Below, piece after piece: positions 53,718-62,525 of a stretch of DNA of 64,000 bases. Source of the stretch: Meiothermus hypogaeus (lineage in GTDB: Bacteria > Deinococcota > Deinococci > Deinococcales > Thermaceae); assembly GCF_003574035.1 (NCBI RefSeq), contig NZ_QWKY01000004.1, forward strand, positions 1 through 64,000. Direction: 5' to 3'. Every line of letters starts with the position of its first letter. Positions within the stretch are counted from its first letter, which is position 1. The notes beneath the pieces are model-generated. The model ran no database searches. It was given only the letters and a program-made list of their open reading frames with translations, and was not told the DNA's origin. The position numbers were made by a program, and so were the translations under genes.

Positions 53718-54530
53718 CTATCCCTTTACCCCCGTCAGCACTACCCCCTCGATAATCTGGCGCTGGAAGAACAGGAATACCAGCAGCACCGGCAGCACCG
53801 CTAAGCTGCTGGCCGCCATGATCAGGTTCCAGGCGGTGCCGGCCTCGCTCGAGAACAGCGCCACCCCCACCGGTATGGTGCGCATATCGGCGGTCTGCAC
53901 CACGATCAGCGGCCACAAAAAGGCGTTCCAGTTGCCCAGGAAGGTAAAAATGCCCAAAGCCGCCAGGGCCGGTCGCACCAGCGGGAAAGCAATGCGCCAG
54001 AACACCCCAAACTCACTTAGCCCGTCTATGCGCCCGGCGTCCAGCAGGTCGGTGGGCAGGGTCTCGAAAAACTGCCGCATCAAAAACACCCCAAAAGCGC
54101 TAATAACGCCGGGAAACAACAGGCCCCAATAGGTATTGCTCCAGCCGTACTCGGTGCTCATCACATACCAGGGGATAACAAGCATCTCGGTAGGCACCAT
54201 CAGGGTGGACAGAATCAGCACAAAAATCAGACCCTTGCCGGGAAAGCGCAATTTGGCCAGGGCATAGCCGACCAATGAGTCGAAGAACAACACCGAGAGC
54301 GTGGTGATGCCCGCGACAATCAGGCTGTTCAAGAACCAGCGGGGAAACTGGGTTTTGAAGAGCACCTCGCGGTAGTTGTCCAGGGTGGGGGCCTGGGGCC
54401 ATACCTTGAGCTCGAAAATTTCGGCAAAAGGCTTGAGGGAGGTCAGGAACATCCACACAAACGGAAAAAACATCACCAGGCTGCCCAGAATCAGCAGGGC
54501 GTAAATCAAGAAGGTAGACAGGCGCTTCAT
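53718..54530 (-). CDS. sugar ABC transporter permease (MalG/CUT1 type)
   Basis: This 270-aa carbohydrate permease has six membrane helices. The coupling loop is DGLSEFGVFWRIAFPLVRPALA (EAA motif), and the C-terminus ends RQIIEGVVLTGVKG, characteristic of MalG-like proteins. It pairs with the MalF-like permease, whose stop codon touches its start. It depends on an ATPase not encoded here. Confidence 0.9.
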   Translation of the reverse strand: MKRLSTFLIYALLILGSLVMFFPFVWMFLTSLKPFAEIFELKVWPQAPTLDNYREVLFKTQFPRWFLNSLIVAGITTLSVLFFDSLVGYALAKLRFPGKGLIFVLILSTLMVPTEMLVIPWYVMSTEYGWSNTYWGLLFPGVISAFGVFLMRQFFETLPTDLLDAGRIDGLSEFGVFWRIAFPLVRPALAALGIFTFLGNWNAFLWPLIVVQTADMRTIPVGVALFSSEAGTAWNLIMAASSLAVLPVLLVFLFFQRQIIEGVVLTGVKG

Positions 54531-55444
54531 CAGTACTCCACCCGCCGCGACAACAGCCGCAGTTGCACCAGGGTAATGCTCAGGATGATCACAAACAGCA
54601 AAACCGTGATAGCCGCTGCGTAGCCGAGCTCAAACCGGGCAAAGGCCACCTGGTAGATGTAGAGGGCCAGCGTCAAGGTAGAACCGAGCGGCCCGCCCTG
54701 GTCGGTAAAGTTCAGGTTCACCACCTGGGTAAAAAGCTGCAAGAAGCCGATGGTGCCAATCACCGCCGAGAAGACCATCACCGGGTTCAAAAGAGGAAAG
54801 GTGATGTGGCGGAACAGTTGCCAGTTGCTGGCCCCATCGATGCGAGCGGCCTCGTAGTAGTCGCGTGGGATGTTTTGCAAACCCGCCAAAAAGAGCACCA
54901 CCTGAAAGCCCAGGTTTTGCCACACTACAATCATGGTCACGGTGGCCAGGGCCTGTGAGGGCTTGGTCAGAAAGGGCTGGGGTGGAATGCCAAACACACT
55001 CAAAATCTCGTTGACGATGCCAAAGTTGGGCGAGAGCATCCAGCTAAAGACCCAGGCAATGGCAGCGGCTGGGGTGACGTAGGGGGCAAAATAGATGGCC
55101 CGAAACACATCCCGAAACCGGGTCACGGCATTCAGCAGGAGGGCAATACCAAGCCCCAGCAGCAGTTGTAGCGGTACGCCGAGCAGGGTATAGGCCAGCG
55201 TGTTTTGCAGGGCTTTGAGCAGGAGGCGGTCCTGGAGCATCTGCTCGTAGTGTTCCAGCCCCACAAAAGGCCGCTTGCTGGGGTCGGCGTGCCAGTCGAA
55301 CAGCGAGAGCCACAGCGCCTGGAACGCCGGCCAGATGCGGATGAATAAAAAGAAAGCCAGTGGAATGGCCAGAAAGGCAAAGGCCCACAGCGCTTCGCGG
55401 GTCGCCAGCGACACCCTTCGTTGGGCGGGTTCAGGTGGTTTCAT
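54530..55444 (-). CDS. sugar ABC transporter permease (MalF/CUT1 type)
   Basis: This 304-aa permease has six helices: TM1 is AFAFLAIPLAFFLFI, and the coupling loop is ARIDGASNWQLFRHITFPLLNPV. It forms the translocation pore with the MalG-like partner. It is separated from the binding-protein gene by a strong hairpin (55465-55499). Confidence 0.9.
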   Translation of the reverse strand: MKPPEPAQRRVSLATREALWAFAFLAIPLAFFLFIRIWPAFQALWLSLFDWHADPSKRPFVGLEHYEQMLQDRLLLKALQNTLAYTLLGVPLQLLLGLGIALLLNAVTRFRDVFRAIYFAPYVTPAAAIAWVFSWMLSPNFGIVNEILSVFGIPPQPFLTKPSQALATVTMIVVWQNLGFQVVLFLAGLQNIPRDYYEAARIDGASNWQLFRHITFPLLNPVMVFSAVIGTIGFLQLFTQVVNLNFTDQGGPLGSTLTLALYIYQVAFARFELGYAAAITVLLFVIILSITLVQLRLLSRRVEY

Positions 55445-55464
55445 AAAAAGGCGGGTAAGAGAGA

Positions 55465-55499
55465 GCTTGTAGCCTGTGGTTTACCCACAAGCTACAAGC
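55465..55499 (-). terminator. intercistronic hairpin between binding protein and permeases
   Basis: GCTTGTAGCCTGTGG and CCACAAGCTACAAGC pair at 14 of 15 positions around a 5-nt loop. No T-run follows. Hairpins here usually give partial termination or protect the upstream mRNA, so the binding protein is made in excess over permeases. Confidence 0.7.
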
Positions 55500-55516
55500 C
55501 ATGGACTTCAGACCAT

Positions 55517-56761
55517 TTACTTCCAGAAGTTGTCCAGCAGCTTTTGCTCTTCGGCAGCTGCGATGCGCCAGGATTCCGCCGGGTCTTTGTTTTCCAGGAG
55601 CACGCGGTTAATAGCGTCGGTCATCACCTTGCGCTGCCCGATCTCGTCCACAAACGGGGTGGCTTTGGCATAGGACAGCGAAATGACGAAGGGGCCGTAC
55701 ACCTTATCCAGGGTGAGTTTGGGGTCTTTGATCAGGCTCTTGCGGGCGGGCAGTTCGCCCACCTTCTCGAGCCAGTAGCGCTGGGTCTCCTCGGAGACCA
55801 GAAACTCCAGGAACTTGAGCGAGGCGGCCAGTTTGGGCCCGGTAGCCAGGGGGGTCAGGCCGTGCATCCAGAAGGAGCCATAGTTGATTTTGCGCCCCCC
55901 GGCTTTCTCCAGGGGCAGCTCGGCCACACCCCAGTTGAACTTGGCCCCATTGCGGATGGTGCCGATGGCGAAAGAGCCATCAATAATCATGCCTACCTTG
56001 CCGGCAATGAAAGCATCGCGGTAGGCGTTGTTGCCGGGGAAGAACTGGTTGCCCAGGGTGCCCACGTTGTACTTCTTGAGCCAGTCGGTGTAGAAGGTGA
56101 AGGCTTTGAGCCCGGCTGCGTTGTCGTAGAGCACTTTTCGGCCGTCGTCGGAGTAGGGCCGCCCGCCAAATTGCCGGATGAGCACCTCGCGTACGAGGTG
56201 GTGATCCTGGCCATCGGGGGCCATGGCATAGCCCAGCTGGGTGAACTTGTTGCCGTCCTTAACGGTCAGTTTGGCCGCCATGCTGAGGAACTCATCCCAG
56301 GTTTTTGGGGGGGTCTTGAAGCCGGCGGCATTCAGCAGGTCGCGGTTGTAGAAAAGGGCCAGCGAACGCACCGCGGTGGGCATGCCGTAGAGCTTGCCCC
56401 CTACCTTGGCAGCCTGGGCCAGGCTCGAGAACTCGCTATCCAGCACCTTTATATATTCGGCGGGCATGGGTTGCAGGTACCCGGCCTTGACCCAGGTGGG
56501 CAGCCAGCCGTAGAACAGGTTGACCACATCGGGCCCCTGGCCGGCCGGAATAGACGAAGCCACTTTTTGCTGGTAGGCGTCGAAGGGAAAGGTCTGGTGC
56601 TGAACCTTGATGCCGGGGTTGGCAGCCTCGAACTTTTTGATCAGCTCGTTTACTGCCTCCACTTTGCTCCTGAAGTCGTATTGCCAGTAGGTGATGGTGA
56701 CCTGACCCTGGGCCAGGGCTGCACCCCACAGGGCAAAAAGGGTTACCAGGACTATTCTCAT
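55517..56761 (-). CDS. sugar ABC transporter substrate-binding protein (CUT1)
   Basis: This 414-aa extracytoplasmic binding protein has a signal peptide (MRIVLVTLFALWGAALAQG). Landmarks of the family are ITYWQYDFRS, FEAANPGIKVQHQTFPFDAYQQKV, PDVVNLFYGWLPTW and SLALFYNRDLLNAAGFKTPP-type hinge segments. The ligand is likely an oligosaccharide, given the glycosidase in the operon. AAGGAGGAAG precedes the ATG and a strong promoter lies upstream. Confidence 0.92.
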   Translation of the reverse strand: MRIVLVTLFALWGAALAQGQVTITYWQYDFRSKVEAVNELIKKFEAANPGIKVQHQTFPFDAYQQKVASSIPAGQGPDVVNLFYGWLPTWVKAGYLQPMPAEYIKVLDSEFSSLAQAAKVGGKLYGMPTAVRSLALFYNRDLLNAAGFKTPPKTWDEFLSMAAKLTVKDGNKFTQLGYAMAPDGQDHHLVREVLIRQFGGRPYSDDGRKVLYDNAAGLKAFTFYTDWLKKYNVGTLGNQFFPGNNAYRDAFIAGKVGMIIDGSFAIGTIRNGAKFNWGVAELPLEKAGGRKINYGSFWMHGLTPLATGPKLAASLKFLEFLVSEETQRYWLEKVGELPARKSLIKDPKLTLDKVYGPFVISLSYAKATPFVDEIGQRKVMTDAINRVLLENKDPAESWRIAAAEEQKLLDNFWK

Positions 56762-56791
56762 AGACTTCCTCCTTTGGGATTCGCCTCAAAC

Positions 56792-56838
56792 CTCGATGGG
56801 TCGAGATGGATTATAAAACGAAAAACGGTTCTTGTCAG
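56792..56838 (-). promoter_or_regulatory. promoter and candidate operator of the sugar ABC operon
   Basis: On the minus strand CTGACA (56833-56838), 17 bp and TATAAT (56810-56815) form a near-perfect sigma-A promoter. A short palindrome CTCGA-tggg-TCGAG (56792-56805) covers the expected start site and could bind a sugar repressor; none is encoded nearby. Confidence 0.75.
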
Positions 56839-56915
56839 AAGCGGCCCAATGCCCCCCAGAATGCGCGGCCTGCAGGAAGAAGCCAGTCAGGATGTGGGAT
56901 TTTTGCGTTCCAGGA

Positions 56916-57341
56916 CTATACCAAAGCTATTGCTGGTGCATGCCCGTGGGGAATCAACCTGACGCTTCGCCCATGCGCGGTGGGCTCGAGGTGAACTTCC
57001 AGGCTATCCGGAAACACCTCGGGCTTACCCCACTCGATCAGCACCAGGCGGGCCTCGGGCAGGTAGTCCTCCAGACCCAGGTTATAAAGCTCCTCCTGAT
57101 CGGCCATGCGGTAGGCGTCGATGTGCACCACCAGGCCCTGGGGGGTGGGGTACTCGTGAATCAGGGTGTAGGTGGGGCTGGTCACCTCGCCTTTGAACCC
57201 CAGCGCCTCGGCCATGAATTTCACCAGGGTGGTCTTGCCGGCGCCCATGGGCCCCGTGAGCAGTACCAGGGTGCCTTCAGGCAAGGCCTGGGCCAGCCGC
57301 CTGGCCATCTGTTGGAGGTCCTCGAGTGAGCTTAGATTCAC
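56916..57341 (-). CDS. tsaE: tRNA threonylcarbamoyladenosine biosynthesis ATPase TsaE
   Basis: This 141-aa ATPase assists TsaBCD in making t6A37 in tRNA. The Walker A is TGPMGAGKTTLVKFMAEALG (about 29-48). The VTSPTYTLIHEYP switch, DAYRM and LVLIEWGKP follow. GTG 57341 follows GGGAGA. It is encoded between the sugar ABC operon promoter and repeat copy G. Confidence 0.93.
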   Translation of the reverse strand: MNLSSLEDLQQMARRLAQALPEGTLVLLTGPMGAGKTTLVKFMAEALGFKGEVTSPTYTLIHEYPTPQGLVVHIDAYRMADQEELYNLGLEDYLPEARLVLIEWGKPEVFPDSLEVHLEPTAHGRSVRLIPHGHAPAIALV

Positions 57342-57358
57342 GTCTCCCTTCGACTTTA

Positions 57359-57483
57359 TACCGGATTCAAAAAGACAGTTTACAAAACCAAAAACCCCAT
57401 AGGCTGTCTTTTTGAATCCTAGAGCACTCCCTTCGGTCGGGTTGATTCGTTACCGTTCGGTAACGAATCAACCGAATCTGGTA
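57359..57483 (+). repeat. MITE-like repeat, copy G (short form)
   Basis: This is a complete 125-bp copy from TACCGGATTC to GAATCTGGTA, with TTA on both sides (57356-57358 and 57484-57486). The second TTA is the complement of the TAA stop codon of the delta-60 lipoprotein gene, so the element inserted exactly at that stop. The right hairpin is GTTGATTCGTTACC / GGTAACGAATCAAC. Confidence 0.93.
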
Positions 57484-58749
57484 TTACTTGTAGCGCACAA
57501 GGATTACATTTGTATTGGCGCTTCCCGCCACGATCAGACGATTATCAGGCTGGAATGTCATTGCTGAGGCAACTGCGTCGTAGTTGGTGCTCACCTGTGT
57601 CTCGATATAGCCATTAGAGCCAAAGCTTGGGTCGACAGTTCCATTCAAATTGTGTCTGTAGAGTGCAAAAAATTTGGGCGAACTATGGGAAGCTAAGCTG
57701 ATTAGTTTACCGTCAGACTGCTGAGCCATCAATATGGTGTATTGGTTGTATTGATCTACGTTGCCGCCTGTACCAAACCCAATATCAGGATTGCCATTTG
57801 CCTCATAACGTTTTAACCTATCGCCAACCGATGCTATCAGCCGGCCATCGCTCTGACGCATAAGGTACCTTAATAGCCCATTGCCGCTTACCATCCCCTG
57901 TCCCCCAAATGAGGTGTCTACTGTTCCGTTGTCAAGTAAGCGTGAAAGGGCAAAACCGAAGGAAGTCCCAAATCTCGCTCCGATTCCCAGAAGTATTTTC
58001 CCATCTGGTTGAAGAAGCATGTGCTTGGCTCGGCTGTTGGTAAGAGAAGCAATCTGCTTAATTCCAAAAGAGGCATCCTGGCTTCCATCGGAGTTATAAC
58101 GCAACAAAACCGGAGTTTCGTAGTTGGGCGCACCTTTGTCGCTGTAGCCTCCTACCAACAACTTGCCACCGGGCAAAAGCAAAAGAGCATACGCCTCATC
58201 GCTATAAGGGCCAGGGGAGGCAACCACGATGCCATCGCCATCAAAGCTGGTGTCGAGTTTACCATACTCGTTATAACGAACCAGCGCGATTTCGTAGTAA
58301 TTCGAGTTTGCCGTGCTCCCGGCTACCACCAGCTTGCCGTCTGGCTGAAGCACCAGCGCGTGGGCCCGATCGCTGTAGTCAGATAGCGAAGTGACCACTG
58401 TACCCTCATTGCCAAAAGTGGTATCCAGAGTGCCGTCGGGGTTATAGCGTAGCAGAATAATATCGTCAACGTAGCTGGGGCTGACGACTTTTTCGATATA
58501 GCCTGCCACCACAATTTTTCTATCCGGCTGCACGATCAAACTGGTGATCCAGATCTTAGCATTGGCAGAAGTTACAGGGGTGGTTACGATACCTCCATTG
58601 CCAAAGGAGGTATCCAGCTCTCCCTTAAAGGATAACTGCGGCCCAGGCGTGCCGCCACCAGGATTGCTCCCGTTGGGGTTTCCACTACCGCCGTTGCAGG
58701 CCAACAAAACCAGGGCCAAGAGACTGTAAAGCCCAAAGCGCATGCCCAT
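57484..58749 (-). CDS. lipoprotein with delta-60 (DUF5122) beta-propeller repeats
   Basis: This 421-aa protein has a lipoprotein signal (LYSLLALVLLAC, lipidated Cys about 18) and a Gly/Asn/Pro linker. About seven blade-like repeats follow, each with L/V-D-x-x-FG-x-x-G (LDTSFGNGG, LDTTFGNEG, LDTSFDGDG, VDTSFGGQG, VDPSFGSNG and two weaker ones) and a Q-P-D-(G/R)-K-(I/L)-V/I-V-A-G strand. It is probably a surface-exposed propeller of unknown role. Base composition is visibly more AT-rich than neighbours, suggesting transfer. Confidence 0.82.
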   Translation of the reverse strand: MGMRFGLYSLLALVLLACNGGSGNPNGSNPGGGTPGPQLSFKGELDTSFGNGGIVTTPVTSANAKIWITSLIVQPDRKIVVAGYIEKVVSPSYVDDIILLRYNPDGTLDTTFGNEGTVVTSLSDYSDRAHALVLQPDGKLVVAGSTANSNYYEIALVRYNEYGKLDTSFDGDGIVVASPGPYSDEAYALLLLPGGKLLVGGYSDKGAPNYETPVLLRYNSDGSQDASFGIKQIASLTNSRAKHMLLQPDGKILLGIGARFGTSFGFALSRLLDNGTVDTSFGGQGMVSGNGLLRYLMRQSDGRLIASVGDRLKRYEANGNPDIGFGTGGNVDQYNQYTILMAQQSDGKLISLASHSSPKFFALYRHNLNGTVDPSFGSNGYIETQVSTNYDAVASAMTFQPDNRLIVAGSANTNVILVRYK

Positions 58750-58904
58750 AAAGGCTCAATCCCCCTTCCGTCGTTTTCTGGCTTTGATTCTAGCAAAAGT
58801 GTGCTGCGGCAACGGCCCATTTGCACTATGGTTTTTGTGCGCTGCAAAACTTGGGGAAGCTGTCGAATTCCCAACGATGGGTTTGGTGTCATAATGGCGC
58901 GGTT

Positions 58905-60116
58905 ATGGCTTCTGCTCGAACCGCCTCTATATCGTTCATTCTGATTTCGGTACTTATCAACGTGATGGGACTGGGGCTGGTCATACCGGTACTACCCAAG
59001 CTTATTGAGACCCTGGCGGGCAGTGTAGAGGCTGGAGCGCGGCTCAACGGTCTGTTTTTTGCGGTGTATGCGGTGATGCAGTTTGCCTTTGGCCCCATTC
59101 TGGGCATGCTCTCCGACCGCTACGGGCGGCGCCCAGTGTTGCTGGCCTCGCTGGTGGGCACCGGCATCGATTATCTGATTGCGGCCCTGACGCAGTCTAT
59201 CTGGGTGCTGTTTTTGGCTCGAGTCATCGCCGGGGTTCTGGGCGCTAGCCTATCCACCGCCAACGCCTACATTGCCGATATTTCCAGGCCCGAAGAGCGG
59301 GCCCGCAACTTTGGCCTGATTGGGGCCACCTTTGGGATGGGCTTTGTGCTGGGGCCGGTAGTGGGCGGGCTGCTGGGCAACATAGACCTGCGCCTGCCCT
59401 TCTACTTTGCCGCGGGTCTGGCTTTTCTCAACTTTCTGTACGGCTACTTTGTGCTGCCCGAGTCGCTCAGGCCGGAAAACCGCAGCACCCAGGCTAAATC
59501 GCTCAATCCCTTCACGGCCCTCTCGATTCTGGGCAAGACCCCCATTTTGCGCGGCCTGACCTTTAGCCTTACGCTCATCTTCCTGGCATTTGGGGCCTTG
59601 CAAAGCGTGTGGGTACTGTACACGGCCTACAAGTTCGACTGGAAGCCCTTAGAGGTGGGCTTTTCGCTGTTTCTGGTGGGCCTGGGCGGTGTGATTGTGC
59701 AGGCCGGGCTGGTTCGGCCTATAGTGGCCCGACTGGGCGAGCGACGGGCGCTTACCCTAGCCCAGAGCGTGGGCTTTTTCTCCTTCACCCTGTATGGTCT
59801 GGCTACCCAGGGCTGGATGATGTACGCCACTATTGCCCTGGCCGCCCTCAGCAACCTGGGCCAGCCCTTGATCCAGTCCTTCCTGACCCGCGAGGTCTCG
59901 CCGAAAGAACAAGGAACCCTACAAGGGGCCCTCTCTGGGCTGCAAAGCCTTACGCTGGCCGCAGGCGGGTTGCTGGGTGGGGTTCTGCTTTCCTGGGTTG
60001 CGAAACCCGGCCTTCCGCCCTGGCTCCTCGGGCTTCCCTTCTTTGTGGGGGCTTTGCTCTATGCGACGGCTGCGGCCAATACCGCCCGGCTGTTTCTTGG
60101 CCTTCGCAAGGGCTAG
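58905..60116 (+). CDS. MFS drug/metabolite efflux transporter, TetA-like
   Basis: This 403-aa protein has 12 predicted helices. Motif A is [17 protein letters not shown] after TM2, motif C-like [19 protein letters not shown] is in TM5, and a large central loop lies near 190. These fit the DHA1/TetA efflux group; the substrate is not known. ATG 58905 is preferred, with a CATAAT box 9 nt before it. The longer frame from 58821 lacks homology. Confidence 0.87.
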   Translation: MASARTASISFILISVLINVMGLGLVIPVLPKLIETLAGSVEAGARLNGLFFAVYAVMQFAFGPILGMLSDRYGRRPVLLASLVGTGIDYLIAALTQSIWVLFLARVIAGVLGASLSTANAYIADISRPEERARNFGLIGATFGMGFVLGPVVGGLLGNIDLRLPFYFAAGLAFLNFLYGYFVLPESLRPENRSTQAKSLNPFTALSILGKTPILRGLTFSLTLIFLAFGALQSVWVLYTAYKFDWKPLEVGFSLFLVGLGGVIVQAGLVRPIVARLGERRALTLAQSVGFFSFTLYGLATQGWMMYATIALAALSNLGQPLIQSFLTREVSPKEQGTLQGALSGLQSLTLAAGGLLGGVLLSWVAKPGLPPWLLGLPFFVGALLYATAAANTARLFLGLRKG

Positions 60117-60604
60117 CGTCGGCGGGCCAGGGCCTGCCGGAGGGCCTCTGCATCGGATGGGCTGTAGCCAAATAGGGTGATTTCCAGGGTGTCGGGGGCG
60201 TCCTGTAGCTCGTCTAGCATCGCTTCGATCACTTCGTTTAGCGCTAATCCGCCCACACCGGTTCCCAGCAGGGGAAAAGCCACCCTGCGCAAGTTATGCT
60301 CGAGCGCCAGGCGAACCGCAGCCCGCGTTGCACTTCGAACGGTTTGCAGGCTGGCGGGCTGGTCGCCCAAGACGGCTGCATGAATCACAAAGCGCACCGG
60401 CAGCGCTCCGGCGCCGGTGAGGGCCGCTTCACCAACCCGAATGGGCCCGTGCCTGTCGCATTCTTCCTGGATGCGGGGGCCGCCTTTGCGCCGGATGGCC
60501 CCTGCGACCCCAGCGCCCAGGATCAGGTGATTGTTGGCGGCATTCACGATGGCGTCGCCCACAAACTCAGTGATGTCGCCTTGGGCAATGTGAATTCGGG
60601 CCAT
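60113..60604 (-). CDS. macro domain protein (ADP-ribose processing)
   Basis: This 163-aa single macro domain has [22 protein letters not shown] at the start, [14 protein letters not shown] as the ribose/phosphate loop and [11 protein letters not shown] as the diphosphate loop. Relatives remove ADP-ribose or deacetylate O-acetyl-ADP-ribose. A TACACT box ends 6 nt before the ATG, so it is probably leaderless. Its stop overlaps the MFS stop by 4 nt (convergent). Confidence 0.9.
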   Translation of the reverse strand: MARIHIAQGDITEFVGDAIVNAANNHLILGAGVAGAIRRKGGPRIQEECDRHGPIRVGEAALTGAGALPVRFVIHAAVLGDQPASLQTVRSATRAAVRLALEHNLRRVAFPLLGTGVGGLALNEVIEAMLDELQDAPDTLEITLFGYSPSDAEALRQALARRR

Positions 60605-60628
60605 GTGGTTAGTGTAGCCTTGGGGGCC

Positions 60629-61696
60629 TTATACCTGGTAGCGCACGTAGGGGTTCTCGTGGGGCGGGCCGTCGGAAACCCACAGCTCGAGGGTGCCCAG
60701 GTTCATGATGACCGAAACGATGGTGCGATAGGGTTCACCCAGCGCGTATTCTTCGGGGCTGGCGGTGCGGCAGACCGCATAAGGAGCACCCTCTCGGTCG
60801 GATAGGGCCGCCTGAAGCTCCTTTAGGCCGGGCTTGTTGACCTCGCGCAACCGCAGGTCGAGGCGTTCGGCCCGGTGGTGCGAGCGGTCGAGCCACTCGA
60901 TGGGCGGCACCTCGATGCCAAAGCGCTCGGGGGCCAGGTAGTGGTTGGCGTGTACCAGCTGGCGTTCGTCCTCCCACAGGGCGACGCCGCTGGGCGAAAC
61001 CTCTATGTCCAGGGCCTTTCCCCCCTGGCCAATCAGAAAGTTGCCCGAAGCTGTGCGGGGGTTTTCGACAATGGCAGTTTTGGCATCATCAAGCGTTTTT
61101 TGCCGCAGGGCCTGATAGGTTCGCAGGTGGAAAGGCTTGCCCAGCCCGGCCCAGTGGTCGCCCTTAGAGACCAGGCCGTTGATGCAAAGCCCCAGCCCGT
61201 GGGCGTTAAGGCCAATCTTGCCGCCAAAGATGCCCGCCTCGGTAAAGGCCAGCACCCTTGTACCGTCGGGCTCGGTGATGTGTTGCAGCGCCCCCTGCAC
61301 CCCCTCCATCCAGTCCCAGTTTTGGCCCATCCAGAGGTGGCCGTCGGCGCTGTGGGCCGGCAGGAGGGCAAATGCGGTACAGCCGTTGGGGGCCTCGTGA
61401 CCGAACTGGTGATAGACAATCTCGTAGCGCACGTTGAGGGTGGCGATGTCCACCAGGGGCTGGCCAGACCCCGCCGCAATGCCTTCGATGCCCTGGGCAT
61501 AGGCCGGACTTTGCTGCCGGATGGCCTCTAGGTATCGCGCCCCCCGTTCGCGGGCCTCGCGGGGGGGGAGCTTGCACTCGACCTCGAAACGCTGGAAGTA
61601 GACCTCCAGGTTGTGGGCAATCCGGTCGGCCAGGGCAGTGCCTTGCTTCAGGCCTTGATCGTAGGGGGAACCCGAAAGTTGAAGATAGGGCAGCAT
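60629..61696 (-). CDS. C45-type autoproteolytic acyltransferase/hydrolase
   Basis: This 355-aa Ntn-hydrolase is related to acyl-CoA:6-aminopenicillanate acyltransferase. The proposed nucleophile is Cys106 in APNGCTAFALL, which becomes the N-terminus after self-cleavage. The N-terminal SPYDQGLKQGTALADRI and MGQNWDWMEG are conserved in the family. The natural substrate is unknown. It lies between the macro domain and phosphatase genes on the same strand, with short gaps. Confidence 0.87.
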   Translation of the reverse strand: MLPYLQLSGSPYDQGLKQGTALADRIAHNLEVYFQRFEVECKLPPREARERGARYLEAIRQQSPAYAQGIEGIAAGSGQPLVDIATLNVRYEIVYHQFGHEAPNGCTAFALLPAHSADGHLWMGQNWDWMEGVQGALQHITEPDGTRVLAFTEAGIFGGKIGLNAHGLGLCINGLVSKGDHWAGLGKPFHLRTYQALRQKTLDDAKTAIVENPRTASGNFLIGQGGKALDIEVSPSGVALWEDERQLVHANHYLAPERFGIEVPPIEWLDRSHHRAERLDLRLREVNKPGLKELQAALSDREGAPYAVCRTASPEEYALGEPYRTIVSVIMNLGTLELWVSDGPPHENPYVRYQV

Positions 61697-61705
61697 ATGC
61701 AGTCA

Positions 61706-62500
61706 TTATGTGCCCGGTTGGCTCAGGTTTAGCACAAACCCCGGCCCCCCGTTCCACAAGCAGTGATCTACGTTGAAGCACAGGCCGTCGTTGTACTCGA
61801 GCGGGTAGAGCACCATCTGGGGGGCATAGCCAATCAGGCTGTAGATGGGGGTGTGGCCGTGGATCAAGCGGCTTGCGCCGAGTTGCCCCAGGAATTCTTC
61901 GGTCAGGGCAATGCCCCCGTTCAGGAACGAGAACCTGCTGGCAAACTGCTCGGCCAGCGCGTCCCAGGCCTCAACGCTATCCGAGCGCAGAATATCGCGC
62001 AGGCTCTGGTTGATCTGCTCCAGGCTATCGCCGTACTCCAGGTAGAACAAACTATCGGCGTGCATCAGCAGGGTGCCCTCGACCCGGGCCAGGGCCGGGC
62101 GGTTTTGCAGCCATTTGATATGGCTCTCGTTCAAGCGCTCGAAATCGGGCTCTTTGCCGCCCACCCGCTGCCAGATTTCGTAAAAGGTCATGCGCTGCCC
62201 CTGGCGCTTGAAGCTGGGAATTTCGACCTGGGTAAAGTGGTGTGCGGCCAGCAGCATCAGGTCGTGGTTGCCCAAGAGGGCATGTACAGCCCCGCCGGCA
62301 GCGGCAGCTTCGCGCTCGAGGCGCATCAAGAGCTCTATCACGCCAATGCCATTGGGGCCCCGGTCGGTATAGTCGCCCAAAAACCAGAGCTGGGCCTCCC
62401 CGCCCGTCCACTGTAGCTCCTCCCCCAAAAACCCCTCGCGTTGCAAGAGCCGGATGAGGGCTTGCAGGCAGCCGTGAATGTCGCCGACAACGTAATGCAC
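61706..62500 (-). CDS. metallophosphoesterase (Ser/Thr phosphatase or ApaH-like)
   Basis: This protein of about 264 aa has the PPP-type calcineurin-like motifs: GDIHGC (6-11), LGDYTDRGPNG, LLGNHDLM, and the later HADSLF and IHGHTP His ligands. Substrates may be phosphoproteins or dinucleotides. GTG 62500 is proposed because a TACACT box ends 8 nt upstream; ATG 62518 and further starts remain possible but would overlap the divergent gene's promoter. Confidence 0.85.
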   Translation of the reverse strand: MHYVVGDIHGCLQALIRLLQREGFLGEELQWTGGEAQLWFLGDYTDRGPNGIGVIELLMRLEREAAAAGGAVHALLGNHDLMLLAAHHFTQVEIPSFKRQGQRMTFYEIWQRVGGKEPDFERLNESHIKWLQNRPALARVEGTLLMHADSLFYLEYGDSLEQINQSLRDILRSDSVEAWDALAEQFASRFSFLNGGIALTEEFLGQLGASRLIHGHTPIYSLIGYAPQMVLYPLEYNDGLCFNVDHCLWNGGPGFVLNLSQPGT

Positions 62501-62508
62501 CGCCGGAC

Positions 62509-62518
62509 AGTGTATCAT
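62509..62518. promoter_or_regulatory. overlapping divergent -10 boxes
   Basis: TACACT on the minus strand (62509-62514, for the phosphatase) and TATCAT on the plus strand (62513-62518, for chrA) share two base pairs. Each ends 7-8 nt before its start codon, so the two leaderless promoters should exclude each other. Confidence 0.55.
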
Positions 62519-62525
62519 CCGGGGC

